Source: Fulvimarina manganoxydans
Lineage (GTDB): Bacteria; Pseudomonadota; Alphaproteobacteria; Rhizobiales; Rhizobiaceae
Assembly: GCF_900176465.1 (NCBI RefSeq)
Contig: NZ_FWXR01000003.1
Span: forward strand, 124,001-188,000
Direction of reading: 5' to 3'
Length of the DNA: 64,000 nt
Below the pieces are notes generated by a model that saw only the letters and a program-made list of their open reading frames with translations, had not been told where the DNA came from and did no database searches. The first letter of the stretch is position 1. Each line of letters starts with the position of its first letter. The position numbers and the translations under genes were made by a program. Of the stretch, positions 55,894 through 64,000 are shown in pieces.

Positions 55894-56331
55894 ATGTCGA
55901 TGACCATCAAACGCATTTTGGAATCGAAGGGCAGCAATGTGATCACCCTTCACCCGGACGTCACCTTGGCGGATGTGGCGAAGGTGCTTTCCGAAAAGCG
56001 GATCGGTGCGATCGTGCTGGTGGAGGAAAACGGCACGGTTGCCGGCATCGTGTCTGAGCGCGACATCGTTCGCGTCGTTGGTGCCAATGGTCCTGAAAGC
56101 CTGCGCCGTGTCGTTCGCGACGTCATGACGCTCAAAGTGACGACCTGCACCGAGAGGACGACGGTGGACGAAGCGCTGCAGACCATGACATCGGGGCGAT
56201 TCCGCCATTTACCCGTTCTCTCGGATGGCCGGCTGGCCGGCCTCGTGTCCATCGGCGACGTGGTCAAGCGCAAGATCGAAGATGCCGAGGCCGAGGCCGA
56301 GGAAATGCGCGGCTATATCGCGGCGGGATAA
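55894..56331 (+). CDS. CBS-domain pair protein
   Basis: A 145-aa protein made of two CBS repeats (residues about 10-65 and 75-130). The first has TLADVAKVLSEKRIGAIVLV and GIVSERDIVR; the second has TVDEALQTMTSGRFRHLPVL and GLVSIGDVVKRKIED. Such stand-alone pairs bind adenosine nucleotides. The role is not clear. The patatin-like gene converges on it, 70 bp beyond its stop. Confidence 0.9.
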   Translation: MSMTIKRILESKGSNVITLHPDVTLADVAKVLSEKRIGAIVLVEENGTVAGIVSERDIVRVVGANGPESLRRVVRDVMTLKVTTCTERTTVDEALQTMTSGRFRHLPVLSDGRLAGLVSIGDVVKRKIEDAEAEAEEMRGYIAAG

Positions 56332-56401
56332 TGAAACCGCCGGGTCTGCCCGACGGGCGCCCGGATATCCGAAATCGCCAGAAGAGCGACTGGATATTGG
56401 C

Positions 56402-57397
56402 TCAAACGCGGTGGCGGCTGAGTTCTTCCGCCATCCGCCGTATTTCGCCGATGCGTGCGGTGGCGACCTCATAGCCGAAATCTATCGCTTCCGCGGCTCG
56501 GTGAAATTCCGACAGTCCGATGTCGCGCACCCTTGGCTGAAGCGTCAGATCGGGCGGATCGCCGGCGAGGCGCGATCTGGAGATGCGGTCCTGGATGATG
56601 TTGAAGGCATCGACCATGGCGCGCGCCATGCCGAGCGTCTCGCGTCTCTGCTGTGGGCTGCCGGGGACGCTTTTGTCGTTCGTGCCGGCCAGATCCGCCT
56701 CGCTTGCCCGCATTCGCACGACGGCTGCGCGGCCAAAAAGATCGTAATTGAGATTGACCGCGACGACGAGACGCTCCTCCATCATGCGGCAGACATTGAC
56801 CGGAACCGGATTGACCAAGGCTCCGTCGAGAAGACGGCGCCCGCCGCAGGACACCGGCTCGAACACGCCGGGCAGGGCATAGGAACTGCGCATGGCGAGG
56901 ATGAGCGATCCGCGATCGAGCCAGACCTCATGGCCGGACCGCGCCTCGGTTGCCACTGCGACGAAGGGTCGGCCGAGATCCTCAATCTGCATGTCGGCGA
57001 GCGCTTCCGTCAAGCGCCGGCTGAGCCGCATGCCGCCGATCAGTCCGCCGCCCCCGAATTGGAAATCGAGAAAGCGCAACATGCCGCGCCGGGTAAGGGA
57101 CCGCGCGAAGCTTTCGAGTTCGTCGAGCTTGCCCGCGAGATAGCAGCCTCCGACCAATGCGCCGATCGAAGTGCCGGCGATCATCGAGACGCGGATACCG
57201 GCCTCGTCGAGGGCGCGTAGAACCCCGATATGGGCCCAGCCTCGCGCTGCGCCGCCACCCAGCGCCAGCGCGATGCCGTCCTTGTCATTAGGCGCCGGCG
57301 GGCCGTCGCTCGTCGCGCGATCGGTGATCATTGCTTGGGATCCGGCATCGGTCGCAACCGATGCTGGGTCTGACCAGTTCAGAACGCGCTGGAACAT
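56402..57397 (-). CDS. Patatin-like phospholipase family protein (RssA-type)
   Basis: A 331-aa protein from the ATG at 57397; the frame continues upstream without a better start. Oxyanion loop GGGAARGWAHIGVL, nucleophile elbow GTSIGALVGGCYL (Ser) and the catalytic Asp in DGALVNPVPV, all in the order of patatin-like serine hydrolases. No signal peptide or transmembrane segment, so a cytoplasmic or peripheral membrane enzyme is likely. Followed on the same strand by no gene within 70 bp. Confidence 0.9.
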   Translation of the reverse strand: MFQRVLNWSDPASVATDAGSQAMITDRATSDGPPAPNDKDGIALALGGGAARGWAHIGVLRALDEAGIRVSMIAGTSIGALVGGCYLAGKLDELESFARSLTRRGMLRFLDFQFGGGGLIGGMRLSRRLTEALADMQIEDLGRPFVAVATEARSGHEVWLDRGSLILAMRSSYALPGVFEPVSCGGRRLLDGALVNPVPVNVCRMMEERLVVAVNLNYDLFGRAAVVRMRASEADLAGTNDKSVPGSPQQRRETLGMARAMVDAFNIIQDRISRSRLAGDPPDLTLQPRVRDIGLSEFHRAAEAIDFGYEVATARIGEIRRMAEELSRHRV

Positions 57398-57465
57398 GGC
57401 GACCGTTCGAACCTCCCTCGTTCGGGCAGCCGAAAAGACCACCCCGGTCGAGGCAGTTTAAACCA

Positions 57466-57894
57466 TCAACTATTGCTCGAATCTGAAAGAACGAGTCCGC
57501 CGGTCTCGCGATCGATCCGCCGATAAAAGCAACTCGCTCGTCCCGTATGGCAGGTGTCTTCCGGCTTGGGGGTGGTGACGCGAAGCCAGACAGCGTCCTG
57601 ATCGCAATCGGTCCAGATCTCGTGGACCGTCTGGAGGGCTCCCGAGGTCTCACCCTTCTTCCAAAGCGTCTTTCGGCTCCGCGACCAATAATGCGCTATC
57701 CCGGTTTCGATCGTGGCTGAAAGGGCTTCGGCATTCATATGCGCGACCATCAGGGGGCGCCCGGTATCGCGATCGGTGGCGATCGCCGTCACGAGCCCGT
57801 TCGCGTCGAACTGCGGCCTGAATGTCGAACCTTCTTCCTGCTCCGCGCCGGTCGTCGCTGGCGCGAAGGTCGCACCGCTTTTTTCAAACGTCAT
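57466..57894 (-). CDS. hisI: Phosphoribosyl-AMP cyclohydrolase
   Basis: Opens the purine ring of PR-AMP, third step of histidine synthesis. 142 aa. Zinc/magnesium motifs [11 protein letters not shown] and [12 protein letters not shown] (Cys ligands) and the core [26 protein letters not shown] are present. Located beside folE on the same strand, nine bases after its stop, so probably one operon. No phosphatase (HisE) domain is fused. Confidence 0.95.
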   Translation of the reverse strand: MTFEKSGATFAPATTGAEQEEGSTFRPQFDANGLVTAIATDRDTGRPLMVAHMNAEALSATIETGIAHYWSRSRKTLWKKGETSGALQTVHEIWTDCDQDAVWLRVTTPKPEDTCHTGRASCFYRRIDRETGGLVLSDSSNS

Positions 57895-57903
57895 GACATC
57901 GTC

Positions 57904-58524
57904 TCAGGAGGCCTGACCGACGAGGCGCATGAAGCGCTGTGCGAGGTCCTTGTCGTCGCGGAATTGGCCATGGAAGGCGCTCGTGATGGTCGTCGCGTCC
58001 TTGGAACGGATGCCGCGCATCGACATGCAGAGATGGGACGCATCGATCATGACCGCAACACCCTTAGGCTTCAAAAGGCTTTCCATGGCCGTCGCGATCT
58101 GCGCCGTCATGGATTCTTGCGTTTGCAGGCGTCGGGCATAGATGTCGACGAGGCGGGCGATCTTGGACAGTCCCAGCACACGGCCGTTCGGAACATAGGC
58201 CACATGAGCCTTTCCGATGATCGGCACCATGTGATGTTCGCAATGGGAATGGAAATCGATATCCTTGACGAGGACCATGTCCTCATAGCCGGACACGTCC
58301 TCGAAGGTGCGGCCGAGAACGTCGCCGGCTTCCATCTTATAGCCGCCGAAAAGCTCGCTATAGGCTTTGACGACTCGTGCCGGTGTTTCCAAGAGGCCTT
58401 CTCGGTGAGGGTCCTCGCCCATCCAACGCAAAAGCGTGCGCACGGCCTCCTCGGCCTCCTCGCGCGAAGGCCGCTCCTGATCGGTGGAGGCGGGCTCGGG
58501 GAACTTCTTGACAACCGCTTCCAT
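57904..58524 (-). CDS. folE: GTP cyclohydrolase I
   Basis: Forms dihydroneopterin triphosphate from GTP for folate. 206 aa. I take the ATG at 58524, with AGAAGGA six bases upstream; earlier in-frame starts (58530, 58701) add a non-family Ser/Arg-rich extension. Motifs [20 protein letters not shown] (zinc Cys, catalytic His) and CMSMRGI (second zinc Cys) are present. hisI follows after nine bases. Confidence 0.95.
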   Translation of the reverse strand: MEAVVKKFPEPASTDQERPSREEAEEAVRTLLRWMGEDPHREGLLETPARVVKAYSELFGGYKMEAGDVLGRTFEDVSGYEDMVLVKDIDFHSHCEHHMVPIIGKAHVAYVPNGRVLGLSKIARLVDIYARRLQTQESMTAQIATAMESLLKPKGVAVMIDASHLCMSMRGIRSKDATTITSAFHGQFRDDKDLAQRFMRLVGQAS

Positions 58525-58827
58525 CGCCATTCCTTCTCTGAAACTCGGGATTCTCGCCGCAACCCAAAGGGAGTGGATGTCGGGCGCGGAACTTGCCGTT
58601 CGGGCTGTGCTCTTCTTCGTTTCGTCCGTCAATTCGATCCCCCGCGCGGCGCTTGAAGCCTGTCCGCTGTCTTCCCGCTTTCCACTCACGTCCGCAGCCA
58701 TGGCGGAGCCAATGTCTTTCGATTAGGTGCCCGGGCGCCTATATAATCGTGCGAAACGCCAATTGATAGGCATCTGCTTGCCATGCTCTCATGCGGTGAG
58801 GCGCAGCTTTGCCGGAGAAGTTTGTCT
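58525..58827. other. 303-bp divergent region between folE and the iron-sulfur scaffold gene
   Basis: The in-frame upstream extension of folE (58525-58701) has no coding support. The rest should hold the divergent promoters of folE-hisI and the scaffold gene. No operator was recognised. Confidence 0.4.
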
Positions 58828-59274
58828 ATGATCGACGACGTCTACAACGCCCATATTCTCGAGCTTGCCGGCAATATTCCCCGGATCGGCCGGCTGGACG
58901 CGCCGGATGCTAGCGCCTCGGCCCATTCCAAACTCTGTGGTTCGACGGTCACGATCGATCTGAAGGTTGAGGACGGTCGCGTCTCGGATTTCGCCCATGA
59001 GGTGAAGGCCTGTGCGCTTGGCCAAGCCTCGTCCTCGGTCATGGCGCGCAACATTCTGGGCGCGACGCCGACCGAATTGCGGACTGTGCGCAACGAGATG
59101 CGCGCGATGCTGAAGGAGAATGGGGCGCCGCCGGAGGGGCGGTTCGCTGACCTCAAATATCTCGAGCCGGTCCGCGACTACAAGGCCCGCCATGCCTCGA
59201 CCATGCTGACCTTCGACGCCGTCGTCTCCGCCCTGGACGAGATCGAGGGGCGGGGCGAGACGGCGGCGGCTTGA
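58828..59274 (+). CDS. Iron-sulfur cluster assembly scaffold protein (NifU N-terminal/IscU-like)
   Basis: A 148-aa protein from the ATG at 58828 (CCGGAGAAG upstream). The first two scaffold Cys positions are kept (HSKLCGSTVTI and VKACALGQASSSVMA). The third IscU Cys corresponds to His in ARHASTMLTFDAV, as in this alphaproteobacterial variant family. It probably holds a labile cluster or serves an unknown delivery step. Usually followed by yidD in Rhizobiales; here an MNT-HEPN pair intervenes. Confidence 0.85.
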   Translation: MIDDVYNAHILELAGNIPRIGRLDAPDASASAHSKLCGSTVTIDLKVEDGRVSDFAHEVKACALGQASSSVMARNILGATPTELRTVRNEMRAMLKENGAPPEGRFADLKYLEPVRDYKARHASTMLTFDAVVSALDEIEGRGETAAA

Positions 59275-59318
59275 GGGAGAACCTGCTGTCTCGTGGTGTC
59301 TTTGAACGGAGATGAGGT

Positions 59319-59609
59319 ATGAAGCCTTCCGAAGCGCTGGCCCTACACCGCGAGACGATAAGGCAAATCCTGTCGCGCTATCCGGTCATCAACCCACGCA
59401 TTTTTGGATCGGTGGCGCGAGGCGAAGATACGGAAGAGAGCGATCTCGACATCCTCGTCGAGCGACAAGATCCCCTCAGCTATTACGATGTCTTTCGGAT
59501 TGAAGACGAAATCAGAGAGCAGATCGGCATACGCGCCGATCTTCGACTGACCGGCGAATTCTCCGAGCGTATACTCAAGCGGTTGGAACGAGATTTGCAG
59601 CGCCTGTGA
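59319..59609 (+). CDS. mntA: MntA-type nucleotidyltransferase antitoxin
   Basis: A 96-aa minimal nucleotidyltransferase with the GSX10DXD active site: Gly30-Ser31, then Asp42 and Asp44 (SDLDILVE). MntA antitoxins AMPylate their HepT partner at a Tyr to silence it. The stop and the hepT ATG overlap (TGATG), the normal layout antitoxin-then-toxin. Placed between the iron-sulfur scaffold gene and yidD. Confidence 0.9.
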   Translation: MKPSEALALHRETIRQILSRYPVINPRIFGSVARGEDTEESDLDILVERQDPLSYYDVFRIEDEIREQIGIRADLRLTGEFSERILKRLERDLQRL

Positions 59610-59983
59610 TGGCCGACGACTTCGATCATGAACTCTACGATCTGCTTTTGATCATCGATCAAGCTTGTGCGCGCTGTATGCGCCTCACTACGCGCTATTC
59701 GCTCGGCAGTTTCCTGCAAGACGAAGGAGAGCAACTGGCCATTGCCAAAGCGATCGAGCAGATCGGCGAACACGCAAACCGGCTGATCCGAAAACGTCCA
59801 GATTTCAACGATCGTCATCCGGAGCTGATGCTTGGCTACGCCGTGCGCATGCGCAACCGGCTTGCGCACGGCTATGAAGACATCGACTATCCCACCCTGT
59901 GGGAAATCGCCACGACCTCGGTTCCCGATCTGCAAGGGCGGCTGGAATCGATATTGCGCGAGGCCGGCGACGATGTCGCGTAA
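59609..59983 (+). CDS. hepT: HepT-type HEPN ribonuclease toxin (DUF86)
   Basis: A 124-aa helical protein with the HEPN RX4HXY motif: Arg82, His87, Tyr89 in RNRLAHGY, the Tyr being the residue AMPylated by MntA in characterised pairs. HEPN toxins cut RNA, several at tRNA. Coupled to the antitoxin by TGATG. Its 3' end overlaps the yidD start by 11 nt, so toxin and yidD expression are linked. Confidence 0.9.
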   Translation: MADDFDHELYDLLLIIDQACARCMRLTTRYSLGSFLQDEGEQLAIAKAIEQIGEHANRLIRKRPDFNDRHPELMLGYAVRMRNRLAHGYEDIDYPTLWEIATTSVPDLQGRLESILREAGDDVA

Positions 59984-60224
59984 CTTTACGGGCCACTGGC
60001 GCCGCACGCCTGGTCGCCTCTTCGGCATCGGGATCGTGCGCCTCTATCAGTTGACCTTCTCACCGCTCGTCGGTGGCCATTGCCGTCACCTGCCGACCTG
60101 CTCTGAATACGCCTATGAGGCGATCGCCCGACATGGACTTTTGCGCGGCGGATGGCTTTCCGCGCGCCGCGTGGCCCGCTGCGGCCCGTTCGGCAGGGGC
60201 GGCATCGACAATGTGCCCGACTGA
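59973..60224 (+). CDS. yidD: Membrane protein insertion efficiency factor YidD
   Basis: An 83-aa protein. The family signature HCRHLPTCSEYAYEAI with its conserved Cys residues and the leading YQLTFSPLVGGHC are present, as is the GGWLSARRVARCGPFG tail. YidD helps YidC-dependent insertion. The ATG at 59973 lies inside the HEPN gene (11-nt overlap); a later start is not available. thrS follows in the same orientation, the Rhizobiales standard. Confidence 0.93.
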   Translation: MSRNFTGHWRRTPGRLFGIGIVRLYQLTFSPLVGGHCRHLPTCSEYAYEAIARHGLLRGGWLSARRVARCGPFGRGGIDNVPD

Positions 60225-60365
60225 TCGCGAGTGATCGGTGCGAACCAAGCCTCGCTTGAGGTTTCGTGGTTTTGTGGCTATTTCCGCGTCTGCGGCGCAA
60301 TGCGCCGCCGATCACAAAAGCCACCCGCGCTCGTAGGCGGGACTGGACGACAGGAGACATGACCG

Positions 60366-62378
60366 ATGGCCGAGGCCGTTTCGCTTTCCTTCCCCGATAA
60401 TTCCGTTCGCGACTATCCGCCCGAGACCACCGGCGCCGATATTGCCTCAGGGATTTCCAAATCTCTGGCCAAAAAAGCCGTTGCCTATGCGCTCGATGGC
60501 GAGGTGCGCGATCTGGCCGATCCGGTCAGACGGTCCGGCGCGCTCGAGATTCTGACGCGCGACGATCCACGCGCCCTCGAACTCATCCGCCACGACTGCG
60601 CCCATGTTCTTGCCGAGGCCGTTCAGGAACTTTGGCCGGGCACCCAGGTCACCATCGGCCCGGTGATCGAAAACGGCTTCTATTATGATTTCGCGCGCGA
60701 AACGCCTTTCACGCCCGACGACTTGCCGGTCATCGAAAAGAAGATGGCTGAGATCATCCAGCGGAACAAACCCTTCGCCAAGGAGGTCTGGGACCGTCAA
60801 AAGGCAAAGGACGTGTTCGCCGAGAAGGGCGAAGGGTTCAAGGTCGAGCTGGTCGATGCGATCTCGGAAGACCAGGACGTCAAGATCTACAGCCAGGGCG
60901 AGTGGTTCGATTTGTGTCGCGGCCCGCATATGGCCTCGACCGGTCAGGTGGGTGATGCTTTCAAGCTGATGAAGGTGGCCGGCGCCTATTGGCGCGGCGA
61001 CTCCACCCGGCCGATGCTCTCGCGCATCTATGGCACGGCCTGGGCCACCAAGGATCAGCTGAAAGCCTATCTCCATATGCTGGAGGAGGCGGAAAAGCGC
61101 GACCACCGCAAGCTCGGCCGCGAGATGGATCTGTTCCATTTCCAGGAGGAAGGGCCGGGCGTCGTTTTCTGGCACTCCAAGGGCTGGCGCATGTTCCAGA
61201 GCCTTGTCGCCTATATGCGGCGGCGGCTGGATGGCACCTATGAGGAAGTGAATGCGCCTCAGATCCTCGACAAGGCGCTATGGGAGACCTCCGGTCACTG
61301 GGGCTGGTATCAGGAGAACATGTTTGCGGTGAAGTCGGCGCATGCCTTCACCCATCCGGATGACGAAGATGCCGATCACCGGGTTTTCGCCATCAAGCCG
61401 ATGAACTGTCCGGGGCATGTCCAGATCTTCAAGCATGGTCTGAAGTCTTACCGCGAACTGCCTATTCGCTATGCCGAATTCGGCAATGTCCATCGCTACG
61501 AGCCCTCCGGCGCACTGCATGGGTTGATGCGGGTGCGCGGCTTTACGCAGGACGACGCCCACGTTTTTTGCACTGAAGATCAGCTTGCCGCCGAATGCAT
61601 GCGGATCAACGATCTGATCCTGTCGACCTATGCCGATTTCGGGTTTCAGGAGATCACGGTGAAACTCTCGACCCGGCCGGAAAAGCGCGTCGGCTCGGAC
61701 GAGAATTGGGATCATGCCGAGCGCATCATGGCGGGCGTGCTCGACGAGATCGCCGCCAAGTCCGGCGGCCGGATCAAGACGGCGGTCAATCCGGGCGAGG
61801 GCGCGTTTTACGGGCCGAAATTCGAATATGTTCTGCGCGACGCGATCGGCCGCGACTGGCAATGCGGCACGACCCAGGTCGATTTCAATCTGCCGGAGCG
61901 TTTCGGTGCCTTCTATATCGACGAGACATCGGAGAAGAAGCGCCCGGTCATGATCCACCGCGCCATCTGCGGTTCGATGGAGCGCTTCCTCGGCATTCTC
62001 CTGGAGAACTATGCCGGCCATATGCCGCTTTGGTTCGCGCCGGTCCAAGCGGTGGTCGCGACGATCACCTCCGACGCCGATGATTATGCGCGGGAGGTCG
62101 TCGAAGAGTTGCGGGCGGCGGGACTCAAGGTCGAGCTCGATCTGCGCAACGAGAAGATCAACTACAAGGTCCGCGAGCATTCGCTGGCCAAGGTCCCGGC
62201 GATCCTCGTCTGCGGCAAGCGTGAGGCTGAAGAGAAGACGGTTAATATCCGCCGGCTGGGTTCCAATACACCGTCTTCCAAGACGCTCGCCGAGGCCGTC
62301 GCCGCCTTGAGCGAGGAGGCGGTGGCACCGGATCTTGCCCGTGGTATGAGCCGCAAGGCCGCCTCGAACGACGCATGA
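60366..62378 (+). CDS. thrS: Threonyl-tRNA synthetase
   Basis: Charges tRNA-Thr. 670 aa, with TGS domain (residues 1-65), editing domain with [17 protein letters not shown], class II core with [21 protein letters not shown] and motif 3 [19 protein letters not shown], and the anticodon-binding C-terminal domain. The last 20 residues are an Ala-rich extension. Flanked by MNT-HEPN modules on both sides. Confidence 0.97.
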   Translation: MAEAVSLSFPDNSVRDYPPETTGADIASGISKSLAKKAVAYALDGEVRDLADPVRRSGALEILTRDDPRALELIRHDCAHVLAEAVQELWPGTQVTIGPVIENGFYYDFARETPFTPDDLPVIEKKMAEIIQRNKPFAKEVWDRQKAKDVFAEKGEGFKVELVDAISEDQDVKIYSQGEWFDLCRGPHMASTGQVGDAFKLMKVAGAYWRGDSTRPMLSRIYGTAWATKDQLKAYLHMLEEAEKRDHRKLGREMDLFHFQEEGPGVVFWHSKGWRMFQSLVAYMRRRLDGTYEEVNAPQILDKALWETSGHWGWYQENMFAVKSAHAFTHPDDEDADHRVFAIKPMNCPGHVQIFKHGLKSYRELPIRYAEFGNVHRYEPSGALHGLMRVRGFTQDDAHVFCTEDQLAAECMRINDLILSTYADFGFQEITVKLSTRPEKRVGSDENWDHAERIMAGVLDEIAAKSGGRIKTAVNPGEGAFYGPKFEYVLRDAIGRDWQCGTTQVDFNLPERFGAFYIDETSEKKRPVMIHRAICGSMERFLGILLENYAGHMPLWFAPVQAVVATITSDADDYAREVVEELRAAGLKVELDLRNEKINYKVREHSLAKVPAILVCGKREAEEKTVNIRRLGSNTPSSKTLAEAVAALSEEAVAPDLARGMSRKAASNDA

Positions 62379-62444
62379 GAGTGGCGAGGCGTCGCCGCTC
62401 AGTCGACTTGCCGTTCAGCGTGGCATCTGCATAACCTCAATCCC

Positions 62445-62831
62445 ATGGCGAGAGTTCTTGCCATGGGATGTCTATTCGGCGAGCTGCACCGGGCGATGGA
62501 CCGCGCGACACCTAATCTAGAAGAACGGAAGGCCCTTGAGGCAAACCGCCGGCGGGCCGCCGCCGACAGCGTGATGGACGCATTGGAGCGTTATGCAAAA
62601 GCCCATGGGGGGCGCTTCCATGTCGTCGGCTCGGCGGTGACGGGGCAGATGCGCTATGACAGCGATCTCGACGTGCTCGTCGAGTTTCCTCCCAACCATG
62701 AGCATGATGCCTTCACCTTCGTCGAGGATCTTTGCATTGAGCACCGTCTGCCGCTCGACGCGCTTGCATTCCGTACGATGTCGGCACGCTTTCTTGCCCG
62801 CAATGCCGACAGGATGGTGACGTTCGGATGA
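62445..62831 (+). CDS. Second MNT nucleotidyltransferase antitoxin
   Basis: A 128-aa protein. The nucleotidyltransferase active site GSX10DXD is complete: Gly62-Ser63, Asp74 and Asp76 (YDSDLDVLVEF). Longer at the N-terminus than the first pair's antitoxin (a 40-residue helical extension), so it belongs to a different subgroup. The stop overlaps the partner start by four bases (ATGA, 62828-62831). A second ATG at 62463 is possible. Confidence 0.85.
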   Translation: MARVLAMGCLFGELHRAMDRATPNLEERKALEANRRRAAADSVMDALERYAKAHGGRFHVVGSAVTGQMRYDSDLDVLVEFPPNHEHDAFTFVEDLCIEHRLPLDALAFRTMSARFLARNADRMVTFG

Positions 62832-63295
62832 CGGACGCACGCTGGCTTGACGTCGAGGATGATTTCACGTCGGCCAGTCGGCACTTCGCGAATGCGGTTT
62901 TGCTCTTTGAGGCGAACGGCTTTGCGGGCGAGGAGCTCGAAGCTTATCGAGCTCGCATGGCTTTGATGCATGCGCTTCAGTCGGGCTATAGTTCGGTTGA
63001 AGCTGGGCTTGTCCGTGTCCTTGAAATCATCGGCGAGGAATTACCTGTCGGCGCCGACTGGCATGCCGTCTTGATCCGTCGGTTCTCCCGTGCCCGTAAT
63101 GGTGATGCTCCAAGGCCTGCTTTGATCAATGCCGCAATTGCTCGCGATCTCGATGAAGCACGGCGCTTTCGGCACCGCGCTATGCACGCTTATGACGACT
63201 TCGAGGTTGAACGTGCGCGCCCCACGATCGAAGCGGCGAAGCGTCTGGCAATTGCGCTGAGGCCTCTGGCCGCGAATCTCCGGACAGTCTTTTGA
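62828..63295 (+). CDS. Second HEPN-domain toxin-like protein
   Basis: A 155-aa helical protein. The HEPN RX4HXY motif is present near the end of the core: Arg115, His120, Tyr122 (RHRAMHAY). Overall sequence is unlike the DUF86 HepT at 59609, so this is the other, longer HepT-like group. Coupled to its MNT partner by ATGA. Confidence 0.8.
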   Translation: MTDARWLDVEDDFTSASRHFANAVLLFEANGFAGEELEAYRARMALMHALQSGYSSVEAGLVRVLEIIGEELPVGADWHAVLIRRFSRARNGDAPRPALINAAIARDLDEARRFRHRAMHAYDDFEVERARPTIEAAKRLAIALRPLAANLRTVF

Positions 63296-63394
63296 GCCAC
63301 TCCGCAGGGTGCTCAGCGTCCTGTCGGCCGCTATATCGCTCCCCCATCCTCCTAGCCCTTGATCATTCCAACCTTAGCTCTGCAGAGATCGCCG

Positions 63395-63835
63395 ATGACC
63401 GAGTTCTTCGCATTCTACGGATCGCTTCGCCGCGACGCCGTCGATGCCATGGCGCCTGGAAAGGCCGATCTAGCAGCCTATCGCGGAACCTGCCTTCTCG
63501 CCGGAACTCTCAGGGCGCATGGTCCCTATCCAGGCTATTTTCCGTCGGTTTCGGCGGGCCTTCAGGCCGATCCGCTCAGTGCTTCCGCAATCGGTCCGGG
63601 GGGTGTGGTCTTGGCCGATCTCTACGAGGTTCTACGCCCCGAGGCTTTCCCGGTCTTCGATGGCTGGGAAGACTACGACCCGGCGAACGAAGAGGCCTCT
63701 CCCTATCTGCGCCGGCTCGTGCGGCCGATCGATTCTGGCCTTGATGTCTGGGTGTATGTGTCCCGCCAAAGCATGCACGATCCGCTCGTGCCGGACGGCG
63801 ACTGGTTGGCATATTTGGATCGAAGGGGACATTGA
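63395..63835 (+). CDS. Gamma-glutamylcyclotransferase-like protein
   Basis: A 146-aa protein from the ATG at 63395 (an upstream in-frame start at 63359 is possible). The YGSLRR substrate-loop motif near the start, a beta-barrel pattern and the Glu in VFDGWEDYDP fit the gamma-glutamylcyclotransferase/AIG2-like fold. The enzymes of this fold cleave gamma-glutamyl bonds to give 5-oxoproline, but many bacterial members have unknown substrates. Follows the second toxin pair by about 100 bp. Confidence 0.8.
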   Translation: MTEFFAFYGSLRRDAVDAMAPGKADLAAYRGTCLLAGTLRAHGPYPGYFPSVSAGLQADPLSASAIGPGGVVLADLYEVLRPEAFPVFDGWEDYDPANEEASPYLRRLVRPIDSGLDVWVYVSRQSMHDPLVPDGDWLAYLDRRGH

Positions 63836-64000
63836 GACTGTCCGGCCCGATGACGCGTCGTCGAAGCAAAAGTGGCCGGCCGGTCATCCCGCGGCGGTAC
63901 GAGGAAACCACCTGAGCAGGAGACCGACCGACCGCCCCACGGGACCCAGGAGATGCGGCGGACCTGAGCATTCCATGGGGTAGCGCTGAATTTCTTCTAA
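63836..64000 (+). other. Right edge of the window
   Basis: About 165 bp after the last gene with no recognisable coding or regulatory signal. Confidence 0.4.

Overview
This 64 kb window comes from a high-GC alphaproteobacterial chromosome, almost certainly of the order Rhizobiales/Hyphomicrobiales. The evidence is the ldtR-ldtP pair (MarR-type regulator plus Tat-exported L,D-transpeptidase) with a DUF6163-type membrane gene beside it, the glyA-nrdR-ribD-ribE-ribH-nusB run, the CBP3-chaperone/YceD-plsX-fabH-ihfA-merR run, a DnaA-like HdaA gene next to ppk-ppx, and a HemB with an Asp-type (Mg) metal site. The genus cannot be fixed from the sequence alone. No rRNA or CRISPR array was seen; one tRNA (Lys, TTT) was.

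Positions 1-8821 are an accessory island lying against the 3' end of tRNA-Lys (8822-8897, minus strand), the usual landing site of integrative elements. No integrase is inside the window, so the far end of the element is off the left edge. The island holds a broken gene at the left edge, a MarR regulator with a small partner, a 97-nt highly structured leader (1502-1598) in front of an exported protein of unknown function, a tight capsid operon (2609-5552) that ends in a fused HK97 prohead protease/major capsid gene but has no terminase, portal or tail genes, two overlapping small membrane ORFs (5658-6069), and a lower-GC three-gene operon (6287-8392). That operon encodes a 361-aa protein of unknown family, a predicted winged-helix protein and a PD-(D/E)XK-type nuclease. 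It is the best candidate in the window for an undescribed (probably defence-type) system.

Positions 8898-62400 are conserved chromosome: ccdA, glmU-glmS (UDP-GlcNAc supply), a DUF502 membrane protein, purM-purN, a PerM-type permease with hdaA, ppk-ppx (polyphosphate turnover), rnd, aspS, a 2H phosphoesterase, an exported protein of unknown function divergent from parC, an EamA transporter, bpt, an SLC13/TrkA-C permease, an RDD protein, hemB, DUF6163-ldtR-ldtP (cell-wall remodelling), glyA-nrdR-ribDEH-nusB, an MFS transporter, hppA, bamE, the CBP3/YceD-plsX-fabH-ihfA-merR lipid and nucleoid block, tag, a cupin, a rhomboid protease, a CBS protein, a patatin, hisI, folE, a NifU/IscU-like scaffold, yidD and thrS.

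Two MNT-HEPN (MntA/HepT-type) toxin-antitoxin modules flank yidD-thrS. One (59319-59983) is wedged between the scaffold gene and yidD and overlaps yidD by 11 nt; the other (62445-63295) follows thrS. A gamma-glutamylcyclotransferase-like gene closes the window. An orphan intrinsic terminator at 54839-54875 in a gene-free stretch suggests a small RNA.
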